Below, one piece after another: positions 26,704 to 34,132 of a stretch of DNA of 56,702 nt. The stretch comes from Phascolarctobacterium_B sp045598345 (lineage in GTDB: Bacteria; Bacillota; Negativicutes; Acidaminococcales; Acidaminococcaceae), in contig JAZLLX010000028.1 of assembly GCA_045598345.1 (NCBI GenBank), positions 1-56,702 on the forward strand. The letters run 5' to 3'. Both the position numbers and the translations under genes were made by a program. Position 1 is the stretch's first letter; each line of letters opens with the position of its first letter. Below the pieces are notes generated by a model. It worked only from the letters and a program-made list of their open reading frames with translations. It was not told the origin of the DNA and ran no database searches.

Positions 26704-27564
26704 ATGAGTAACTTAAAGGGAAAAGAATATAAACAGTTTGAGGAAATTAAAAAAGTCAGAAATGACGGTTCAGAATATTGGTGTGCAAGAGAACTGGCCG
26801 GTGTGCTTGGTTATGCAAAATGGGAAAATTTTGACAAAGTTATTAAAAGGGCTATGATAGCTTGCGATAACAGTGGTCATGCTGTTTCCCACCATTTTCC
26901 TGATGTCAGGAAAATGGTAAAAATTGGGGTTTCCACCAAGGCACTTTTGGATTACGAGCTGACCCGTTACGCTTGCTATTTGATTGTTCAAAACGGCGAC
27001 CCCCGCAAAGAAGTCATTGCTTTAGGCCAGACCTATTTTGCCATTCAAACCTACAGGCAGGAACTGGCAGATGCTTATAACCAGTTGGACGAAGACCGCC
27101 GCCGCTTGGTTGTACGGGGCGATATTAAGCAGTGGAATCAACTTCTGGCAGAAACGGCACATAAGGCAGGTGTAATTACCAATGAGGAATTTGCCATGTT
27201 TCAAAATGCCGGATATATGGGATTGTACGGCGGCTTGACGGTAGATGATATACATCAACGTAAAGGGTTGGAGGCAGGCCAAAAGATTCTTGATTTTATG
27301 GGAAGTACAGAATTGATTGCTAATTTGTTTCGTATATCCCAAACGGAAGAAAAACTGCGTAAAGATGAAATAGCCAATGCTGGCGATGCGTTGAAAACCC
27401 ATTATGCTGTCGGTAAAGAAGTAAGGTCAACTATTGAACGAATTGGCGGAACTATGCCGGAGGATTTGCCTACGCCTGCCAAAAGTATTCAGCAAATTGA
27501 AAAAGAACTGATGAAAAAATTAAAGAAAAAAGCGAAAGACGGTAATTTGATGTTGGATGAATAG
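26704..27564 (+). CDS. dinD: DinD-like DNA-damage-inducible protein
   Basis: 286 residues from ATG 26704 with AAGGAG eight bases upstream. A BRO-N-like N-terminus (YWCARELAGVLGYAKWENF) is followed by the DinD core (HHFPDVRKMV, YELTRYACYLIVQNGDPRK, GLYGGLT). E. coli DinD inhibits RecA-mediated strand exchange; such genes are frequent passengers inside type I RM operons. The C-terminus is lysine-rich. 17 bases before hsdR. Confidence 0.9.
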   Translation: MSNLKGKEYKQFEEIKKVRNDGSEYWCARELAGVLGYAKWENFDKVIKRAMIACDNSGHAVSHHFPDVRKMVKIGVSTKALLDYELTRYACYLIVQNGDPRKEVIALGQTYFAIQTYRQELADAYNQLDEDRRRLVVRGDIKQWNQLLAETAHKAGVITNEEFAMFQNAGYMGLYGGLTVDDIHQRKGLEAGQKILDFMGSTELIANLFRISQTEEKLRKDEIANAGDALKTHYAVGKEVRSTIERIGGTMPEDLPTPAKSIQQIEKELMKKLKKKAKDGNLMLDE

Positions 27565-27581
27565 ATTTAAGGAGACAGTTT

Positions 27582-30500
27582 ATGTCCACATACAATGAGA
27601 ACGCTTATGAAAATTCCATAATTGAGTTGTTCCAAAATCTGGGTTATACCCATGTGTATGGCCCGGAGGTTGAGCGTGATTTTTATTCCCCGCTGTTTGA
27701 AACAGAACTGCGGAACGCTTTGTCACGGCTTAATCCTGCTCTGCCTGCGGATGCCCTTGATGCGGCTTTTCATAAACTGACCCATTTTGAAAACGGTTCT
27801 TTGGTTCAAAAAAATACGGTGTTCATGGATTATCTCCAGAACGGTATGGAAGTGAAATATATTGACTCACGGCATGAAACCCGCACCGGGCTGGTGCGGC
27901 TTGCGGATTATGATAATGTGAACAGCAACAGTTTTGTAGTTGCCAACCAGTGGACTTTTATTGAAAACAGTAACAAGCGTCCCGATGTTATTTTGTTTGT
28001 GAACGGGTTGCCTTTGGTGGTGATTGAGTTAAAATCCCCGTCCCGTGAGCAGACAGATGCCAGCGAGGGTTATACCCAACTGCGTAACTATATGCTGGAA
28101 ATCCCTTCCATGTTTATTTATAACGCTATTTGCGTAATGAGCGACCAGCTTACTTCCAAGGCCGGCACAATCACCAGCGGTGAAGACCGTTACATGGAGT
28201 GGAAAACCAAAGACGGGAATTATGAAAATACTAAGTTTGCCCAGTTTGACACATTCTTTGAGGGGATGTTCACAAAAGTGCGGTTGCTGGATATTGTGAA
28301 GAATTTTATTTGTTTCAGCAATGAGGGTTTGAAGCAGGTTAAAATTTTGGCAGGGTATCATCAATATTTTGCGGTGCGTAAGGCCGTTGAGTCCACCAGG
28401 CGGGCAAGCGTTGCCACAGGCAGCGACCACGGCAAAGGCGGTGTGTTCTGGCATACACAGGGCAGCGGCAAGAGTTTGTCAATGGTGTTTTATGCCCATT
28501 TGTTGCAAGAGGTTATGCAGTCGCCAACCATTGTTGTTATTACTGACCGTAATGATTTGGACGGGCAACTGTTTGAGCAGTTTTGCTATTGTCAGGAATT
28601 TTTGCGTCAAAAGCCGGTACAGGCCCAGAGTAGGGAAAACTTGATAGAACTGTTGAAAGACAGAAAAACCAACGGTATTTTCTTCACCACTATGCAAAAG
28701 TTCACTGAGGGGGACAGCCCTTTAAGTGAGCGGAGCAATATTATTGTAATGGCAGATGAGGCACACCGCAGCCAGTACGGGCTGACAGAGCGGATCAAGA
28801 TTGCAAAGAATGAAGTGGGGGAGGAGATTGCCAAACGGGTTGTTGGCACAGCAAGAATTATTCGCAACAATCTGCCCAATGCCACATATATTGGGTTCAC
28901 GGGAACGCCAGTGTCTAAAGAAGACCACAACACAATACAGGTCTTTGGTGATTATATTGATGTGTATGATATGACTCAGGCGGTGGAGGATGGCGCCACC
29001 CGGCCTGTTTATTACGAGAGCAGGGTTGTCAAACTGCAACTTGATAAGAATACGCTGGAACTTATTGACCGTGAGTATGATTTAATGGCAGAAAATGCAG
29101 CCCCCGGTGTTATAGAGGCAAGCAAGAAGAAGTTGGGGCAGTTGGAAGCCATACTTGGTAATGAAAATACTATCAATTCTTTAGTTACAGATATTTTGCA
29201 GCATTATGAAGACAACCGTGCCAATTTGCTTACGGGCAAGGCCATGATTGTTGCATATTCACGGGAAATAGGGGTTAAGATTTATAAGCGAATTTTGGAA
29301 CTTCGGCCTGATTGGGACGAGAAGGTCAAACTGGTAATGACGGGCAGTAACCAGGACCCGGAAGAATGGCATAAGTTTGTGGGCAACAAACAACACCGCA
29401 ATGAATTGGCGGTGCAGTTCAAAGACAACAAGAGCAAGTTTAAGATTGCTATTGTTGTGGATATGTGGCTGACGGGGTTTGATGTGCCTTCTTTGGCGAC
29501 CATGTATGTGTACAAACCTATGAGCGGGCATAACTTAATGCAGGCCATTGCCCGTGTCAACCGTGTGTTTGAGGATAAAGAGGGCGGACTTGTTGTAGAT
29601 TATGTTGGTATTGCTTCCGCTTTGAAACAGGCCATGAAGGATTATACCAAACGTGACGGCAAAAATTATGGTGACACCAATATTGATAAACTGGCATACC
29701 CACGTTTCGTTGAGAAATTGGAGGTTTGCCGGAATTTGTTTGACGGCTATGATTATTCTTTGTTTATGAATGGTACGGATTTGCAAAGGGCAAGATGTAT
29801 CAGCGGTGCGGTGAATTTTATTGTTGCCCCCAGGTTGCAACGTCAGGATTTGTATTTGAAAGAGGCCTTGCTTCTGCATAATGCCCTGTCCTTGTGTTCT
29901 TCCATTGTGGATGAAAAGCAACGGTTTGAGGCGGCTTTCTTTGAGGCAGTACGGGTTATGGTTGTACGACTGACCAATAATGGTGACGGCAAGCATATTT
30001 CCTTAGCGGAAATGAATAACCGCATAAGCGAATTATTGAAACAAAGTATTAAAAGTGATGGCGTAATAAATTTGTTCAGTGACATTAAAGAAAAGTTCTC
30101 TTTGTTCAATCCTAAATTCCTTGCGGAAATTGCCAAGATGAAACAGAAAAATTTGGCTGTGGAACTGTTGAAAAAACTGATAGTTGAGCAGGTGAATGTT
30201 TATCGGCATACTAATGTTGTCAAGTCACAAAAGTTCAGCGAGATTATGCAAAGGGCTTTGAACGGTTATTTGAACGGAATGCTGACTAATGAAGAAGTTA
30301 TACAGGAATTGCTGGCTATTGCCCAACAGATTGCAGACGGCAAAAAGGCGGGGGAGAAGATTGGCTTGACGGAAAACGAACTTGCCTTTTATGACGCACT
30401 AACCCAGCCAAAAGCAGTTAAGGATTTTTATACTAATGAGCAACTTATTCAGATGACAAGGGAACTGACGGAAATTCTCCGCAAAAACAGGACGATTGAC

Positions 30501-30716
30501 TGGCAAAAGCGGGAGTCGGCACGGGCGAAAATGCGGATGCTGGTGAAAAAGTTGTTAAAGAAATATAAATACCCTCCCGAAGGTCAGGAGGATGCCTTGA
30601 AAATGGTTATCAGCCAATGTGAATTGTGGACGGATAATACGGATAATTTTGAAGAGGATTACCAAGAGTTGCTTGTTGCAGATAGTGGTAAGGACTTTGG
30701 GGGAAAGAACGCATAA
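27582..30716 (+). CDS. hsdR: Type I restriction endonuclease subunit HsdR
   Basis: 1044 residues. The nuclease domain comes first: RPDVILFVNGLPLVVIELKSP holds the PD-(D/E)xK residues D134, E146 and K148 by rough count. The SF2 motor follows with TQGSGKS, DEAHRSQYG and ITGFTGTP-like elements (YIGFTGTP). The C-terminal helical domain contacts HsdM. It translocates DNA and cuts when unmethylated sites are met. AAGGAGAC is the ribosome site. The gene is intact, so the locus could be active. Confidence 0.95.
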   Translation: MSTYNENAYENSIIELFQNLGYTHVYGPEVERDFYSPLFETELRNALSRLNPALPADALDAAFHKLTHFENGSLVQKNTVFMDYLQNGMEVKYIDSRHETRTGLVRLADYDNVNSNSFVVANQWTFIENSNKRPDVILFVNGLPLVVIELKSPSREQTDASEGYTQLRNYMLEIPSMFIYNAICVMSDQLTSKAGTITSGEDRYMEWKTKDGNYENTKFAQFDTFFEGMFTKVRLLDIVKNFICFSNEGLKQVKILAGYHQYFAVRKAVESTRRASVATGSDHGKGGVFWHTQGSGKSLSMVFYAHLLQEVMQSPTIVVITDRNDLDGQLFEQFCYCQEFLRQKPVQAQSRENLIELLKDRKTNGIFFTTMQKFTEGDSPLSERSNIIVMADEAHRSQYGLTERIKIAKNEVGEEIAKRVVGTARIIRNNLPNATYIGFTGTPVSKEDHNTIQVFGDYIDVYDMTQAVEDGATRPVYYESRVVKLQLDKNTLELIDREYDLMAENAAPGVIEASKKKLGQLEAILGNENTINSLVTDILQHYEDNRANLLTGKAMIVAYSREIGVKIYKRILELRPDWDEKVKLVMTGSNQDPEEWHKFVGNKQHRNELAVQFKDNKSKFKIAIVVDMWLTGFDVPSLATMYVYKPMSGHNLMQAIARVNRVFEDKEGGLVVDYVGIASALKQAMKDYTKRDGKNYGDTNIDKLAYPRFVEKLEVCRNLFDGYDYSLFMNGTDLQRARCISGAVNFIVAPRLQRQDLYLKEALLLHNALSLCSSIVDEKQRFEAAFFEAVRVMVVRLTNNGDGKHISLAEMNNRISELLKQSIKSDGVINLFSDIKEKFSLFNPKFLAEIAKMKQKNLAVELLKKLIVEQVNVYRHTNVVKSQKFSEIMQRALNGYLNGMLTNEEVIQELLAIAQQIADGKKAGEKIGLTENELAFYDALTQPKAVKDFYTNEQLIQMTRELTEILRKNRTIDWQKRESARAKMRMLVKKLLKKYKYPPEGQEDALKMVISQCELWTDNTDNFEEDYQELLVADSGKDFGGKNA

Positions 30717-30765
30717 GTTTAGTTTTTGATAAAAATTCCGTATATAAAAATTAAACAAAAGAATA

Positions 30766-30811
30766 TAAAAAGCACTCAAAATGACAAAACATCAAATTGA
30801 GTGCTTTTTTA
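30766..30811. terminator. Bidirectional terminator between hsdR and the recombinase gene
   Basis: AGCACTCAA (30771-30779) and TTGAGTGCT (30797-30805) form a nine-base stem with A's before and T's after, serving the convergent transcripts from both sides. Confidence 0.85.
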
Positions 30812-30832
30812 ATTATTGTATATAAATATCTC

Positions 30833-31831
30833 TTATTCCAATTCTATAGGTATATTCTTGGTGTATCTGTTTTCTTCACGTTCCATAAGGTGGGCGTATT
30901 TTCCGGACATATTTATGGAACTGTGCCTCAGGGTTTCTTGAACAACTTTTAAGTCCTTAGTTTCCTTGTACAATAATGTAGCACAAGTATGGCGTAACAT
31001 ATGGGCGGATTTGCCCGGTTCTTTAAGCCCGGCTTCCTTTAACCAGTTATCAATAGCACGGCGAATATTCCGTCTGTCAATACGGCTGCCATATTTGTTA
31101 TGTGATGTGCTTGTAAAAACTGGAATATCTTTGGCATCCGCATATTGGGACAAGATAGATTTGTCCTTCATTTGCAAATAGTGATGTAATAATTTAAAAG
31201 TGTCAGAACGGGGATATATGATACCGTTTTTGCCCTTGCCGTGAATAAAAATACTTTGCTGTCCAAAATTTATATCCCCCTGATTCATACGGTGAATTTC
31301 CACCGTACGCAATCCTTCCAACGCCATAAAGACAATAATAACTTTATCCCGTAAAGTTTTTTCGCTGTCCGTAGGTACGATATGTAAAAGGTATTCTAAT
31401 TTGCCGGCGGTCAAATAGGGGAACTTGACGATGGAAGCATCCGGATCACGGGGCGACTTGACATCCGCAACCGGGTTGTCCTGTATAAAATGAAATTTTT
31501 GCGCCACATGATAGAATTTCTTTAAACTGATTAGATTGGCATAAATGGTGGAGGCCTTAGAACCTTCCTGACGCAAAAAGTCACGGTAAAGAACAATGTG
31601 TTCCTCGCCAACATGCAAGGGGTTAATGCGGTTCATACCACACCAATTCAAATAAGCGTCAATCCTTCCAAAATAATTGTTCAAAGTATCTTGGGACGGA
31701 TTGCCGTCCGCAATATACTTTGCCATGACCTCTTTATAATTGGTAAGAAAAATATTTTCTTTTTCCGTATTGGACTTGATTAAAAAATCAAGAGCGGAAC
31801 TGTCTTTAGGCGGAAGCTTATCCGGAAACAT
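30833..31831 (-). CDS. Tyrosine recombinase (phage-integrase/XerC type)
   Basis: 332 residues. SAM-like N-terminal domain (residues 25-125), catalytic domain with R175 (EGLRTVEI), K199/K201, H277 and R280 in HMLRHT, H303 (LRHSSI) and nucleophile Y312. GGAG lies upstream of the start on the minus strand. Such recombinases beside type I RM loci often invert hsdS segments; no inverted partner is visible here, so it may instead have brought in the island, or the partner was lost. Confidence 0.9.
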   Translation of the reverse strand: MFPDKLPPKDSSALDFLIKSNTEKENIFLTNYKEVMAKYIADGNPSQDTLNNYFGRIDAYLNWCGMNRINPLHVGEEHIVLYRDFLRQEGSKASTIYANLISLKKFYHVAQKFHFIQDNPVADVKSPRDPDASIVKFPYLTAGKLEYLLHIVPTDSEKTLRDKVIIVFMALEGLRTVEIHRMNQGDINFGQQSIFIHGKGKNGIIYPRSDTFKLLHHYLQMKDKSILSQYADAKDIPVFTSTSHNKYGSRIDRRNIRRAIDNWLKEAGLKEPGKSAHMLRHTCATLLYKETKDLKVVQETLRHSSINMSGKYAHLMEREENRYTKNIPIELE

Positions 31832-31851
31832 TTGAAAACTCCTTTCAAAAA

Positions 31852-32310
31852 ATAGGTGTCAGGTTACAGGTTTCAGGTGTCAGGGAAGTCGGCATAAAGC
31901 GAACTTTTTCCGCCCCAGGCGTGGGGCGGGGGACCGACACAGTTTTTAAGGTCGGTGGTGGGGTCGCTCTCTTGTAGTTAGAAGTTGTAAATTAAAGGTA
32001 AGATGTTCCTGTGATTATAATTTAGGGTTTCGGGTGTGCGGGGTTATGCGAACCCTCGTCCGCCACTAAAGGGGCGGGGGACCGTCTAAAGGAACATAGA
32101 AGGACGGTGGTGGGGTGAGCAATTAGGTTGACACTTTCAGTTAGAAATGTGAAATTAGAAATGATGGTAGATAGTTCCTGTGATTATAACAAGAAAATTG
32201 GCATAGTGCGAACTCTTGGCCCCTTTGTAAAGGGGCTGTCAGCGAAAGGAACATAGGTGGCTGACTGGGGATTTTTCAATCAAAGGAATTATTTACCATA
32301 ATTATTCATT
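31852..32310. repeat. Composite block of dispersed intergenic repeats (right island edge, forward part)
   Basis: No gene lies between 31832 and 32767. This part holds M1 cores at 31991 and 32161 (forward) and 32281 (reverse), and M2 cores near 31890, 32045 and 32200. Each GC-rich unit carries a stem with different sequence: ACCGAC/GTCGGT (31933-31956), ACCGTC/GACGGT (32081-32108) and GTCAGC/GCTGAC (about 32239-32265). The flanking GGGGCGGGGG and GGTGGTGGGGT are constant. Confidence 0.85.
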
Positions 32311-32362
32311 ATTCTTTATTAATTATTAATTTGTTACTTGCTAATCCAATTTTCTGTACTTT

Positions 32363-32402
32363 TATCTAACGTCCTATATTTTATATTATAGGATGTTAGA
32401 TA
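32363..32402. other. 16-bp inverted repeat between the repeat blocks
   Basis: TATCTAACGTCCTATA and TATAGGATGTTAGATA pair with one G-T or mismatch around an eight-base loop. It stands in AT-rich DNA 530 bases from the recombinase start. No U-tract. It might be a recombinase site or cruciform; function unknown. The AT-rich stretch 32403-32530 shows nothing else. Confidence 0.6.
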
Positions 32403-32534
32403 AAATTTGTCAAGAAGAATATACGTAAAATACGCCAAATTAGATATTGCGTAATATTATCCCCATAACGCCCATCAATATAAATACCAATTAAAAAAGT
32501 CCCTTTGATTAGTTTTTGAAACATTGTATATTAT

Positions 32535-32767
32535 GTAATCTAATTTAAATCACAGGAACATTTTACCACAACTTTAAGTTTTAAGTTTTTATCTTTTCAT
32601 TAGCGACAGCGTAATTGCTCACCCCACCACCCAAAAAGCAGTTCTGCTTTTTGGATACCCCCGCCCCTTTATGGGCGGACGAGAGTTCGCATAACTCCGT
32701 ACAACCTGAAACCTAATCATATAATCACAGGAATATTTTACCATAATTACGCATTACGCATTGCGAA
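32535..32767. repeat. Composite block of dispersed intergenic repeats (right island edge, reverse part)
   Basis: M1 cores on the reverse strand at 32545-32573 and 32719-32750, an M2 core at 32674-32700, and the stem CCAAAAAGCA/TGCTTTTTGG at 32631-32654. Read in reverse it aligns with 31991-32126 over about 140 bases, differing mainly in the stem-loop. It runs up to the stop codon of the PLP gene. Confidence 0.85.
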
Positions 32768-34066
32768 TTACGCATTATATTTTTCCCCTTTATCCTTAAT
32801 AACTGTCTTCGCTGCTGCCATAATTGCCAGACGTCCGTGTTCAAAAGTTAGCCCTCCTTGCAAATATACATTATAGGGTTCACGGCATGGACCGTCACAA
32901 CTTAACTCTATGGATGCCCCTTGAACAAATGTTCCTGCCGCCATAATGATTTCGTCCTGATAGCCGGGCAGGGGTGATGGTACTGGTTTTACATGGGCAT
33001 CAATGGGCGAGTTGGCTTGAATTGCCTCACAGAATTGGCAAAGTTTTTCTCTGCTTTTTAATGTAATACATTGAATTATATCACTGCGTACCTCATCAGC
33101 ACCGGGTTTGACCGCAAAGCCCAATGCCTGAAAAACAGAGGCGGCAAAAATAGAGGTCTTAACCGCCTGCATTACTACATGGGGAGCCAAAAAGAGTCCC
33201 TGATAAAACTCCCTGGCAGTATCTCCTAAAGTTGCTCCCATTTCCCCACCTAATCCGGGAACAGTCAAACGATAGGAAGCATTTTCCACCAATTCCTGTT
33301 TGCCAACAATATATCCGCCGGTAGGTGCAAGTCCCCCGCCTAAATTTTTAATCAAAGAACCTGCCACCAAATCAGCCCCAACTTCTGTGGGTTCCATTTT
33401 TTCCACAAATTCCCCGTAACAATTATCCACAAAACAAATTATCTCCGGGTTGATGGCTTTCATCGTTTGGACAAGTTTGCCTATTTCCGCAATAGTCAAA
33501 GTATTTCTTACCGCACTATAACCACAGGAACGCTGAATATGTACCATCTTCGTGTTTTTGCTGACTACTTTTTTGATGGTCGCATAATCGGGAACGCTGC
33601 CCGTCATAGGCACTTCTTTATAAATTACACCTAAATCCTGCAAAGAACCTTTGGTATATAACCCCTCCGTCCTTTCAGGGCACCTCCCCTGACCGAGAGG
33701 CACAAGAGGAATACCAATAATAGTTTGCATGGTATCATAGGGAGTGCCGGTTACAGCCACCAGTTCATCCCCCGCTTTCAGGTTTCCTAAAAGTGCCACC
33801 GCTAAAGCATGAGTACCGCTGACAAATTGACTGCGTACCAAAGCCGCCTCTGCTTTAAAAATTTGGGCAAAGATGGCATCTAACTTTTCCCTACCCATAT
33901 CACTGTAGGCATATCCGGTTGACGGTTTCAAATAAAAATCCGAAACCTTATTTTCACGAAATGCTTTAATTACTTTTTCCGTATTAAATAAAGCAATCTC
34001 ATTTAAGTTTTCGGAAGCAAGATTAATCTTTGCTAATGCTTGATTTTCAATACTTTTCAAATCCAT
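32768..34066 (-). CDS. Methionine gamma-lyase-like PLP protein (aluminium resistance family, YnbB)
   Basis: 432 residues, fold-type I PLP family PF06838. Signatures: PSTGYAYSDMGRE, SGTHALAVAL, DNCYGEFVE, PLP lysine K240 in AGSLIKNLGGG, and AAGTFVQGASIELS. Residues 120-139 form an extra segment (PLVPLGQGRCPERTEGLYTK) where relatives have only about five residues; its DNA looks like an intergenic palindromic repeat (see the repeat entry). The true substrate of the family is not settled. Lies 66 bases downstream of hflX. Confidence 0.88.
   Translation of the reverse strand: MDLKSIENQALAKINLASENLNEIALFNTEKVIKAFRENKVSDFYLKPSTGYAYSDMGREKLDAIFAQIFKAEAALVRSQFVSGTHALAVALLGNLKAGDELVAVTGTPYDTMQTIIGIPLVPLGQGRCPERTEGLYTKGSLQDLGVIYKEVPMTGSVPDYATIKKVVSKNTKMVHIQRSCGYSAVRNTLTIAEIGKLVQTMKAINPEIICFVDNCYGEFVEKMEPTEVGADLVAGSLIKNLGGGLAPTGGYIVGKQELVENASYRLTVPGLGGEMGATLGDTAREFYQGLFLAPHVVMQAVKTSIFAASVFQALGFAVKPGADEVRSDIIQCITLKSREKLCQFCEAIQANSPIDAHVKPVPSPLPGYQDEIIMAAGTFVQGASIELSCDGPCREPYNVYLQGGLTFEHGRLAIMAAAKTVIKDKGEKYNA
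33650..33709. repeat. In-frame repeat-derived insertion inside the PLP gene
   Basis: The plus strand reads CCCCTCCGTC, CAGGG-CACCT-CCCCTG, then GACCGAGAGGCACAAGAG. It can fold into a nested stem-loop, and GGCACAAGAG also occurs in the repeat block at 22520. It encodes the 20 extra residues of the enzyme without shifting the frame. Confidence 0.6.
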
Positions 34067-34132
34067 TTTCTAATCCTTATAAAAATGATTTATAAATAAA
34101 TATATGTATAAAAATATTTGAAGTAACAATTA

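Noticed and set aside
31852..32767. CRISPR array
   Set aside because: Repeats are in both orientations, of unequal spacing and with internal hairpins of differing sequence; there are no regular spacers or cas genes.
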